DNA of 32,109 nucleotides from Ettlia oleoabundans. Its lineage: Eukaryota > Chlorophyta > Chlorophyceae > Chlamydomonadales. The translations under genes and the position numbers were made by a program. A model generated the notes under the pieces. That model saw only the letters and a program-made list of their open reading frames with translations, ran no database searches and had not been told where the DNA came from. Of this stretch, positions 11,440 to 20,834 are shown piece by piece (position 1 is the stretch's first letter; each line of letters begins with the position of its first letter). The stretch is taken from the NCBI GenBank assembly GCA_019693395.1, contig JAAMXP010001729.1, positions 1 to 32,109 on the forward strand, read 5' to 3'.

Positions 11440-14400
11440 ATGGCGACCCCTCTTGCCAGCAACTGGAATGCGGGTATCGCCGGGAGCACGCCCACAGCAC
11501 CGCCGCTTGGGCCCGTCGCTCAACCTGTCGGCGCAGGTTCGTTTTAGTCCACGCTCACGTCTGTGGCCTTGCGGATCAGCTAGACTGTGATTAATCATGT
11601 GCGGTGGCTGATTGCAGGAGGGGCCGGCAGCTCCAGCTCCCGCGGGGCCTCCAGCAGCGGCAATGGGTCCCCCTATAGTTCCACAGGCGGCGGCGTGGGG
11701 GCCAAGTGCCCACCAGCCCTCTACCAGGAGCTACTGCGCAACGCCAATGGCGACAAGCAGCTCGTGGCGCTGCGCCTGGCTGAGATGGGCTTTGAGCCAG
11801 TCGCCAACCATGAGCAGCAGGAGTCGATAAAGGCGGTGGGGGGTGGTGGACTGGGCGCCTGGGGCGGCCTTGCCTCATCCACAGCAACGAAGGGCAGCCT
11901 AAAAAGCAACCCTGGTGAGCCTGGTGGGCACGATGTCTGTAACAAAATGTGTTGTAGTGACTGCATCGGTCACGCTGCCATGCAATCCTGGCCTGGCAGC
12001 TGGGCAGCTTCCATGTCACCACCGCCCGCGCCCTTGCGCCTATGTGCGCTGGATATGCAAGGTTCAATGTTTGATTTCCGCCGCACGCCTGAAGCGTTAC
12101 CCTCCACTTGCAATTTCGCAACATGTTGCAGTGCTGGGTGCTACACCGCCGTGTGGGGATCGGGATTTAGATAGCCAGGCAGCGGATGCGGGCGCTCCCC
12201 GCCACTTCTTCTGCCCCATCTCTCTGCAGCTCATGAGGGATCCTGTGGTGGTGGCGCCCACTGGCCAGACCTATGACCGCCCTTGCATCGAGCGCTGGCT
12301 GGCGTGCGGCAACTCTAGCTGCCCTGCCACGGGCCAGGCACTGCAGCCGCCTGTGGCGCTGGTGCCAAATGTGGCGCTCAAGGGGTCGATTGAGGAGTGG
12401 GCAGAGAAACACGCGCCCTGGCTGCTGGTGAGAGTGATGGATGCACTGTGCTGCCATTCCAATCAGATGGTAGACTGTGCGGCCCACGTGTAGTTGGAGG
12501 CTGTGTGCTGCGGCCTGGCGGCTGTTCACGTGTTGAATCCTCACAGCCTTGCCGGGAGGTCGGTTCAGGGTTGGCCTGAGAGCATCTACATACGTATGTG
12601 ACTTCACTTTGCCTGTCTCTGATCACCATCATTTTCATGTCTGCCTTGCGCTGCGCTGCTGCGATTTTCCACAGGACCACGACCGCAAGGTGAAGCCGAT
12701 CCCCAAGGATGAGCAGTTTGCAGCCATGCCGCGCCCCGAGGCGGTGCCTGCCAGCGACCCGGACCTGGCCTTTGCCATCCGCCTGCAGCAGGAGGAGCTG
12801 CAGCGGTTGGCAGCACAACGGGAGGGCACACTGCGATCTGTTCACGTCGGTAGTGCGGCTGCTTTTGGCGTGGAGGCAGCAGCGGGGCGGGGCGGCAGCA
12901 GGCAGGGGCGTGGCTCCTCGCGCCACGGTGGCCGGCAGCACGGCGGTTGGCTGTCGCTGCCCACTCTTGTGTTGTTTGGAATCACAGCGGCCTACGTCAC
13001 CCTCTTCATAGTCAGCCTGGCTAAAAACAGCTGGAACATAGAAGATCTGGCCCTCAACCCCTGGGCTGGTGCCAGCCTGTCGGCGCTGATGGATGTGGGG
13101 GCCCAGGAGGCCGCTGCCGTCACCACCGGGGGCCAGTGGTGGCGCCTCTTCACCTCCCCATTTGTCAATGCGGGGGTCATCCAACTGCTGCTCAACATGT
13201 CGTGCCTGTGGAGCTTTGGCCGGTATTTGGAGGGTACCATGCAACCCCACCCGGCGCCCTCCATAGCAGCCACATACCTGGTGGGCGGCTGGGCGGGGGC
13301 GCTTGCCAGCGCCAACCTCAACTACTACTACATCACCTGTGGCGCATCCTCGGGAGTTTGCGCACTGCTGGGTGAGTGGACCTAAAGGCTGGCGAAGCCT
13401 GCCTGTGCTGCCTCGCAGTCTGGAGGTGTGATGGCTGTGGATCCAGCCTGCTTGAGAGTGGCTTTGGTGTATGTGAAGAGCACAGAGGTTTACAGCAGCG
13501 GTGCCAGCCAGACTGTTACTGCCTTGTTAGCCTTTGTGCACTCTTCCAGGCCAGCGTCAGTGTTGATTAGTGCTGCCATGTGCCCTGCCCTCCTGCTTCA
13601 CTGCCCGCCACTGCATCCCCTGCGTGGCTGACTGCCAGCCTGCATGCNNCCCCCCCCCCCCCCCCCCGTCCCTGTTTACCCGTGCAGGCGCTGTGTGGGC
13701 TGACCAGCTGATCAACCGGCGCAAGTATGTGAACGGGCTGTGGACGCTGCTGGTGCTGCTCATCATCACCGCCATCTTCATCACCGTCAGCCTGCTGCCC
13801 CTCATGGACCCATGGTACCAAGCAGCGGCACTGCTGGCAGGTGGGGCGGGTCGGTAGCATGCTGCTGGTCCAGGTTGGGACGCACTGGGGCTGGGTGTGT
13901 CCTCCAAGCGCTTGTGCTGGCATGCCTGGTTATTTGGAGCTGCTGCTGGTTGCGTGACTTGGCAAAGAGCCATGTCATATCTCTGCTGCTAGATGCTGTT
14001 GGCTGTGGATAGCCCGTTGATCTCTGCAAAGTCAGCGCATGGATACCCTGCATAAACAGCCGACAGCCAATCGATTTCGTAAGCACATGCGATGCCCAGC
14101 AGATTGTACTCATGTCACCGACTTTCTTCCCCAAATGCTTTGCCGCCCTTTTGGCAGGCTTTGTGGCCGGCTCAGCGCTGTTGCTCGGAGGGCGCATGGC
14201 CCGCAGTCGGCGCCGCCAGCGGGGCACCCTGGTGCTGCTTCTCCACTGCCTGCTGCTGCTGGCGGGGGGCCTAGCTGTGGGGGCAGTTGGCATAGCTCTC
14301 AACTCCAGGGTGGGAGCCAACTCCTCCCTCCTCAAGGACTCGTGCTGCGTGGGCTTTGGCAGGTGGCAGTGCGTGCCAGTAGGCGGCAGCCCCAGCGGCT

Positions 14401-15035
14401 GCTATATCCAGGCAAAGGACAGCGGCAGCCGCGAGCTGTTCTGTCCCTCGGTGAGTGACCAGGCAGGCACCTCCCCGCTGCACCTTGGTGGCTGGTTCCC
14501 GCATCTAGCGGGACCGCCCTGAGGTGGCGCTCTATACTCTGCTTGTCCTGGTTGCATGGATGCTCGTGCTTATGTGTGCAATGCCAGTCAACAACCCCAT
14601 TCTTTCGCTGGCCCTGTCTACACGTTGCCTGACCCACCCTTGTGACCAGCAATCTTCCAAGCAACGCTGTAGTAACCTTAGCAACCTTGCTGTTGTCGTT
14701 CTGTCCTTCCTGTGTCCCTGCAGGGAGAGTCTCACAATCTGCCAGATGGCACCACCATCCCTGCTGGCGACACGGGGCTGGTCACACAAATCTGCTCCCA
14801 GTACTGCACATCAGACAGCGGCAGCGCAGGTGGCGGCGGCGTTCCTGCAGCCGGCGGCGACAGCGGCTCAGGTAGTGGCGGCAGCGGGGGAGGCTCCAGC
14901 GATGGTGGTGGTGGCGGTGGCGGTGGCGGCGGCGGTGGCGACGGTAGCACACCCCCCACTCCCTCTGCAGGTGCCGCCCCCGCCACTCCCAACCCAGGTG
15001 GCATTGGCGGCACAGATGACGGACTGCTGTTGTGA
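11440..15035 (+). CDS. U-box/rhomboid fusion, probable rhomboid pseudoprotease
   Basis: Seven phase-matched exons: 11440-11536, 11618-11914, 12132-12427, 12675-13371, 13688-13840, 14158-14450, 14724-15035 (714 residues). The start ATG opens exon 1, which splices exactly in frame to the Ser/Gly-rich exon 2. A complete U-box (about 150-225) reads HFFCPISLQLMRDPVVV, then GQTYDRPCIERWL, ending SIEEWAEKHAPW; this fold recruits ubiquitin E2 enzymes. An amphipathic UIM-like helix follows (DPDLAFAIRLQQEE, about 258-271). A plant-type rhomboid comes next: TM1 about 322-345, the loop motif QWWRLF, GASSGVCALLG with Ser455 in TM4, then TM5, TM6 and TM7. The Cys-rich tail ending ICSQYC resembles plant rhomboid-like proteins; a glycine-rich end follows. 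Both TM2 histidines (N395, Q400) and the TM6 catalytic histidine (L511) are replaced, so protease activity is unlikely. I infer a membrane-anchored ubiquitin ligase. The exon 3 acceptor could instead be at 12170, also in frame. Confidence 0.88.
13648..13667. repeat. Two ambiguous bases and an 18-base C run
   Basis: Two N positions (13648-13649) are followed by 18 consecutive C in the intron before exon 5 of the U-box/rhomboid gene. The acceptor is 20 bases further on, so the C run serves as pyrimidine tract. The N bases suggest the homopolymer was hard to sequence. Confidence 0.95.
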
Positions 15036-15443
15036 GCATTGACTGAAGTTTCAACGAACTGTGGGGGGGCAGCTTTGCTTGGTGCCTCAGCATCGCTTGG
15101 TGATGCCCCACACCTTTCCTCTCGGCTTTGGCTGCCCCGTGTCTTTCCCTGTCGCCTTGCCAATTGCAAGCCCACACCGACGGTCACTTTTGCAGGCCTG
15201 AGCCCTGCCCCATCTGTAGTGAGAGATTTATTCTTCCCTTAAAGCTCGTCTCCCCTCAACTCTCTTTGGTCCTTTGCTCATAACTCCCACCCCCCCACTG
15301 CAACAATTCAACGGCAATTCCTTGTACAGTTGCATGTCCGAGTCTTCCCCTCACTCAAGGCACTGAGCCACACGCTGAGCGGCTGTGCATCCCTGTTCCC
15401 TTCCTTCTGCCTGACAGTACCTGTGCAATGATGAGTGGTAAGG

Positions 15444-15448
15444 TGTAA
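15444..15448 (+). terminator. Candidate TGTAA polyadenylation signal, U-box/rhomboid gene
   Basis: First plus-strand TGTAA after the U-box/rhomboid stop codon, 409 bases downstream. Motif match only. Confidence 0.4.
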
Positions 15449-15476
15449 CTTTGTTGAATCCTGCTCTGGCCGTGTT

Positions 15477-15481
15477 TTACA
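15477..15481 (-). terminator. Candidate TGTAA polyadenylation signal, minus-strand gene
   Basis: Minus-strand TGTAA about 486 bases after the stop of the converging gene. It faces the plus-strand motif at 15444 with 28 bases between them. Motif match only. Confidence 0.35.
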
Positions 15482-15966
15482 CAGTGGCACCCGTTGGACG
15501 CTGCGAGAAGCAGGCCAGCGCGGGGTGGAGTTCACGCAGAGGGAAAGAGAGGTTGAGGGGAGGTTGACTAGGCGAGTGCACGTGCCGGGTTGGCGGCATT
15601 GCTTGCCAGGGGTCATTTGGGCGAGGGGGGTGAGTATATTCAAACGAGTTATATCTTGAAGGTGTGAAGGCGTTGATTCAAGGGGATAATTAAGAACGGT
15701 TTCAAGTGAGGCAGCGCCAATGCGGCGTATGAACGACTCGGCAGCCGTACAAAACAGCTGCCCTTGTAAGAGCAGGCAAGGTTCAAGGGGAACAGGGGTC
15801 AAGGGGTTCAGTGCATTCAAATGAGAGGGGGCTGGAGACAACAGGGAGCAACAGGGGGGAGTACAAGGGGCAGTGCAGGGTTCAAGGGAGACCAGAGTAT
15901 TCATGTGCACTTGTGCGTGCGTGTTGAACAAACCAAACATAAAAGCACAGCCAAGGAAGCACCCGA

Positions 15967-16481
15967 TCATGCCTCGCCGCACGCCAATGCCATCAGCACT
16001 GGCTCCTCCACAACCTCCACCACGGCGGCGGCCTGGCACTCCTCGGCCCGCTGCAGGCGCTTGGCGGTACCGCAGTGCTGCAGGTGCAGCCGCTGCTCCT
16101 CCTCAACCATGCGCAGCAGCTGCTGCCTCACCGCCAGCAGCAGGTCGGTGGGCAGTGTGGCGCAAGCGGCATCCATCTGTGCCAGCTGATGGGAGCTGAC
16201 TGCGTGCGCCGCCACCGCCGCCACCAGTGCCTCAATGCGCCCCGGCTCAGCGGTGAACCTCTTGCGCAGCATGAGCACACCCCAGGCCACGGCAAAGCGC
16301 ACCGCCAGCTGCAGCAGGAATTGTGAGAAGTGGCATATTGGGAGGGAGGTGAGGGGCACATGACGGTGTGATGATGTCAGCAGCTGTCACAGACTGTCAG
16401 AAACACTGCCAGGCATGCATGAATTAGGAAATGCCGTCTACTAGTGCTCAGCACTCACAGCGGGCACTAGTTGCCAGCAGC

Positions 16482-16537
<56 letters not shown>

Positions 16538-18475
16538 CACTGCAATCAGTCAATCAGTCGGGCACTGCAATCAGTCAATCAGTCAGGCACTCAACCCCTC
16601 CACCCCCTCCAACCCCAGCAGCCCAGCAGCATCCGCCTCACCTCAGCAGTGCTCCACCCACTCTCCTGGTGTGCCTCCACCGCCGCCAAAAAGCGGTGGC
16701 CAAACCAGGGGGTGGCCCACAGGCAGCCGTCGGCGCGGGCGCAGGCTTCGTACAGCCGCACCGCAGCCTCCTGGCTCACAACGGCAGGGAGGGCGCAGCT
16801 GGGGGCAACCAAGGAGGCGGCAGGGGCGTCGGTGTCGGTGTTGGCGGCGGCGTCGGCACTGAGGGCGGGGCAGGCGGTGACGGGGGTGGCGGGGGTGACG
16901 GCAGCACGGATCATCCCCCTCAGCTCCTGCCACGCGTCCTTGAACTGGGCCACAGAGGCAGGGCTGGCAAAGACGAGGTGGGATAGGAAGATGGTGGCGG
17001 CGGTGGCAACATCAAACACGCCTTGCTTGTTGCCAGCCAGCGCCAGTTGATGGCAGCAGTCAAGGCAGCGCTCTGCAGGCGGGCGGGAGCAGGCACGTGG
17101 ATGAGGCAATGTAGGGCATCAACAGCGGGGGCACTGACTCGACTAGTTGCCATGCATGGCTTGTCATGCACAGCCACAGGGCTGCTGCCACTTCCTGAGT
17201 CCTGACGCGAGAAACTGGCACAAGACAACCAGGAAAGGCCGGGGCAGCAGCACACCCTTGTCTCAAGTCACACACACGCCAGCCCCCACCCACCAATCAG
17301 CGCCTCAATGCCGGTGGGCACCGCCAGCACCAAGCTGCTGCCCCCGGGGGCAATGCTGGACAGCAGGGCGCGATGCTCGCCCGCCAAGCGCTCCAAGGTG
17401 GCGGCGGCGGTGAGGGGGTTGAGCTCCAGAGTGGCGGCAGCAATGTGCCGCAGGAAGGTAGTGTAGTACTTGTGCACCACCTGCAGTGCCGCACAGCAGA
17501 AAGGGGCCAGGGGTGAGAGGCAGGCAGGTGAGCAGGTAGTTCAGCAAGTAATGAGGATGCCATGGCAAGGGCCGCCAGCTTTCAGCAAGCAAACCAGCCA
17601 ACCGCCAGCAGGGAGAGGCAAGGCTTGCGTCGGTCAACAGGCACAGTACAGCGTGCGACATGCAGTGGGTACATGTGCAAGTAAGTGCTGGCAGGCCCCA
17701 CCTGCTGCACCTCGTCCTCCTCCAGCCCCATCAGCCAGGGGGCCACATTGGCGTTTGCATCCGCATACACTGCCACGCCCGACCAAGAGTCGCCCGAGCC
17801 AAAGGCGATGCGGCGAGGCGTCACCTGCCGCATCAGTGGGGCTTGAGCGCGCCCTGTGGCGGGGGGCAGGGCGGTGTCGCTGGCGAAGAGGATGATAGGG
17901 TTGATGGCGGTGAGGGGGTCCTCGGTCCAGCGGCTTAAGGGCTTGTTGTGACCGGCAGGAAAGCGGGGCGGCGAAGAAGGGGCGGCCTGCATCTGCAAGG
18001 CAAGGAAGGGCCGGCACCACGCAGGGCTTAAGATGGGTGCTGCAAGCGGGCAAAGAGGCGCCGGCGGGTGGGGGAGCGGCACGCGGGCTTGTGGCCGGGA
18101 TGCAGCCGCGGACCCCCAGCGCATCTTCTGGCAATCCCCACTTCCTCCACGCACCCACCTGCTGCGCCGTGGCCACGACGGAGGGAGCGAACGACTTGGA
18201 TGGCCGCATCGCGTGAAGGCGCGTGCCCCTCTCCAACCTCCGAGCCGGCGCACAAGAAGCCAGAACGGGGGCTTGCACTGCTGCAGGGCAGATAGAGAGG
18301 CGATGCCGGGAGGGGGGACTTCAAGAAGGGCCACGCGCACGCGCAATGGCATGGCTGTGGCCTGCCCCCAAGCAATGCAGCAAAGGCCCCATTCGCCAGC
18401 TGTCAATATGGGCGTGCCTGAGAAGGGGCGGCTGGCGCGCAGAGCTCCGAAGCGGGCAGTGGTAGTTGAACTCAT
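15967..18475 (-). CDS. Unrecognised protein with likely organelle-targeting peptide
   Basis: I do not recognise the family. Minus-strand exons: 18475-18418, 18280-18159, 17992-17702, 17480-17294, 17072-16642, 16308-15967 (476 residues, phases close, stop TGA). The first exon encodes MSSTTTARFGALRASRPFS, rich in Ser/Thr/Arg with no acidic residue, and the next begins AVQAPVLASCAPARRLERG; together they look like a plastid or mitochondrial transit peptide. Intron 1 would use a GC donor. A minus-strand TATA box lies about 120 bases upstream of this ATG, which supports the start; the next ATG in frame (18209) is the conservative alternative. The mature part has DPLTAINPIILFASDT and GSGDSWSGVAVY, then long Ala/Leu-rich helical segments with no clear membrane span, and a Glu/Val-rich end. 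A segment of about 50 residues near the middle (ATPVTACPALSADAA...) is low-complexity. Intron 5 contains a long CAGG repeat. Confidence 0.72.
16482..16540. repeat. CAGG microsatellite, about 15 units
   Basis: An almost perfect run of CAGG lies in intron 5 of the unrecognised gene (minus-strand sense CCTG). The same CAGG/GGCA word recurs in shorter runs at about 725-745, 19377-19400 and 19432-19460. Confidence 0.95.
16536..16584. repeat. Tandem duplication, 24-base unit
   Basis: Two identical copies of a 24-base unit starting GGCACTGCAATCAG (16536-16559 and 16561-16584) are separated by one G, directly after the CAGG run. Each unit contains its own small internal CAATCAGT repeat. The tract is intronic. 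Confidence 0.9.
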
Positions 18476-18590
18476 TCGTCTGTGGTGCTGGGAGGACGGC
18501 CGTGTTGGATTGATGTAGCTGCCAAAAGCGAGAAGAAGGCCCAAGGAACTACTTTACGGTGAAGTGGCGGGCGCAGACGCAATGCAGGCC

Positions 18591-18599
18591 TTTTATATA
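18591..18599 (-). promoter_or_regulatory. TATA box on the minus strand
   Basis: On the minus strand the sequence reads TATATAAAAGG, a textbook TATA element. Transcription from it would start near 18565, roughly 90 bases before the proposed ATG at 18475 of the unrecognised gene. It is the only clear TATA box seen upstream of any gene here. Confidence 0.6.
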
Positions 18600-19376
18600 C
18601 CCAGCCACCCGTCCCGCTGGGACCAAGCAGTACAAGGTCAGCTTTGCTGCCAAGCGCCCCGAACAGCCGAAATGCGATATGCGGCGCTTGAGCCATCCGA
18701 TACGTTCACGCCTGCAGTAGGGCGGCAACACCGCAACTGTGGCACAACCACAAGTCGGCGCCAGCGGGAGCAACCACTGCAGGCATGTCACCGCCTCCTC
18801 CCGAGTTTTGCCCCCATCCAATGACAAAACCTTTGATTACACTCTCACTGCATATGCAAGCGCAATGCACTAATCTCATTGGAGAAAGATGCCACCCCTG
18901 AACACTGTGCTGGCCCCATAGGACTGCGGTGGCCCGACCGACAAAACGATGCACGCAAAAATACCGCCAATGCTACCATACAGCAACAGCAAACAACACG
19001 GCAGCAAACGCGGGTGCACAGAAGGGTGGCACAACTTGATGCACTGCAACCAGAGATGCCATGGAACGACGAAGAAGCCAGGAATGCAGGACAAAGCCGG
19101 CAAGAGAATGGGCACCAAGCTTGTCAGCTTTGCATGCACAGCTTGGGGCCCGCGCTGTGCCAAACGGGTGAGCTTGGGTACCCTCACAGGCTGCAGCCTG
19201 GCCCGCCCTGCTGTTGCCGTCATATCAACAAGCGCTCACCGGCTTGCACTCTTTGTGCTCCTGGTCTTCACGACTCAGCACAAATCGGGGCAGCCATACA
19301 GGAATTGGGGCAAATCGCAGGCAGCAGTATACCTAGGGCAAACAGGGTACATCAACAGCGACAATTCTTTAGGGCA

Positions 19377-19478
19377 GGCAGGCAGGCAGGCAGGCAGGCA
19401 CTTGCTCAAATGGGCCTGCACAGCAGCAACATGCAGGCAGGCAGGCAAGCAGGCAGGCACCTGCTCAAATAGGCCTGC
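19377..19478. repeat. Two-copy direct repeat, 59-base period, with GGCA runs
   Basis: The segment at 19393-19419 recurs at 19452-19478 with two differences. It starts with a GGCA run and continues with a TGCTCAAAT core followed by GGCCTGC. Each copy is preceded by its own GGCA run. Confidence 0.85.
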
Positions 19479-19919
19479 CACAGCGACGCTGTTGCTAGGC
19501 TTGCGCCCACATGATTTATAGCAAGCAAGCAGCAACTCTACAAATCGCTCAGCCAGCAGCACCTACACTAGGAAGTGGGAAGCAGCACCCCTACTACGCA
19601 GCAGTGCGTTACCCCGTGTCTCGTCACGTTGTGCGATGCAAGTGGGTTTAACACAGCAGCAGGCAGCATAGGCGAGAGAACTGTCAGTAGTACACATCAT
19701 TGTGAACGCAGCACCCAACATTGGCACTCCAGCTTGGCAGGGTGATGGGTGTCAGCGGCTGGCAGGAAGACGTAAACGCCAAGGCATCCAAAGTAGCCGA
19801 CCGCCGTTACCACATTTGCAATGCAGCAGTACCCAAGTGGGGTTGGACAGCCCATGGGTACCAGAGTGCCGGCGCTTGGGCTGAAGGGGTGCGGTGCAAT
19901 TGTGCTTCAGGTGCCCCAG

Positions 19920-20137
19920 CCAAAATGGCAAGCCGGGCAGAGGGGGAGCATGCAGCAGGGCAGGCCAGCAGGGGCGGCAGTGCTTGGACAATAGTGGCTG
20001 CGGTGTTCCTGCGGAGCTGTCAGGGGCCCCAGGCAGCATACTCCCCACTGCAGAGGCTGCCTGAGGCCCCAGGGAAGCCAGGCAGAGAGGGAGCATGCAG
20101 CAGGGCAGGCCGGCAAGGGCGGCAGTGCCTGGCCAGC
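19920..20137. repeat. Two-copy direct repeat, 145-base period
   Basis: A block of about 65 bases around AGCATGCAGCAGGGCAGGCC at 19947 recurs at 20092 with a few substitutions and a small indel upstream. The intervening spacer differs. It may be a remnant of a longer tandem array. Confidence 0.8.
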
Positions 20138-20308
20138 AGCGGGGGCAGTGAGGCAGCGGTGGTGGCAGATATGCCCAGTGCATGTCTCTGTGGCTGGTAA
20201 AATGAGTGTTTGCTTGTTTTGGTGGTGTTGGACCGAATTCTACCGCATTTGCCTTCATATCAACGCAATATGTGAGTTTACCAAAATTTCACCGGCTTCA
20301 CCGCCATT

Positions 20309-20329
20309 CTTCACCAGTCACTGGTGAAG
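20309..20329. repeat. Perfect 10-base inverted repeat nested in a longer one
   Basis: CTTCACCAGT and its exact complement flank a single C (20309-20329). An outer copy of the GGCTTCACC arm at 20294 can pair instead with GGTGAAGCC at 20323, giving two mutually exclusive stems. A further related ACCAGGGCCGGTGA lies near 20467. Its function is unknown. Confidence 0.8.
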
Positions 20330-20834
20330 CCTTAACAGCAAAATGGACCGAAAAGGTGCCTTGAGGCATGACAAGCACAGGAAATGGCTCAGAGGGGGCT
20401 GCCAGGGCCGATTGCAACAAATTTACATCAGCGCTGGGGCGTCCCCGCCACATCCATTGCTTTTTCACCAGGGCCGGTGATGTCACAGTGAAAAGTCGTA
20501 GCCCCAATGTTGGCCAACATGACCTCCTCGCATCTAGCGGGGCTGCTTGTGATGCACAGAGGGGCAGGACAAGGGGTTGGAGGGAGAACAGACGGCCAAA
20601 TTAAGGTCGGAGATGAAAATTATCTGGAAGCACATTCCGTACGGTTGAAAAAGTAGCCCTCGGGAACAGTTTGCAAGCTGAATGCAATGGGCGCCCCAGC
20701 GGCCCCAGCATGCCGCCACCCCAGTCGCCATACGGCCTACCAACGTGTATGCTTCTTGTGTGATGCGTCACAAATGGCTGTTTGACAGGCCCGATCGTAA
20801 GGGGTTCTTTGCCGCTGTGCTGCTCCACGATCAA

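Larger units (their letters stand above)
15036..15966. other. Convergent 3' region without a gene
   Basis: This stretch lies between the stop codons of the U-box/rhomboid gene (plus) and the next gene (minus) and probably holds both 3' untranslated regions. Its right part, about 15670-15895, is purine-rich with many loosely repeated CAAGGGG-like words. No coding frame is supported. Confidence 0.6.
18600..20834. other. Gene-poor stretch with short direct repeats
   Basis: About 2.2 kb between the TATA box of the minus-strand gene and the start of the broken F-box gene. It holds the GGCA-based and 145-base-period direct repeats listed separately, plus an inverted repeat at 20309. Open frames crossing it follow the repeats and have no family-like composition. 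The minus-strand frame at 20298-20507 has fairly protein-like composition but no recognised motif. Confidence 0.6.

Noticed and set aside
16482..16584. Regular short repeats considered as a CRISPR array
   Set aside because: They are a tetranucleotide microsatellite and a two-copy tandem in a eukaryotic intron, with no variable spacers.
19752..20258. 168-residue minus-strand open frame in the repeat region
   Set aside because: It only translates the 145-base direct repeat; its Pro/Cys/Leu-rich composition and repeated blocks argue against a gene.
20682..20834. Upstream open frame before the F-box gene, first considered as a SANT-like transposon fragment
   Set aside because: The following residues proved to be the start and F-box of the LRR gene once a one-base shift was allowed, and the upstream part shows no motif.
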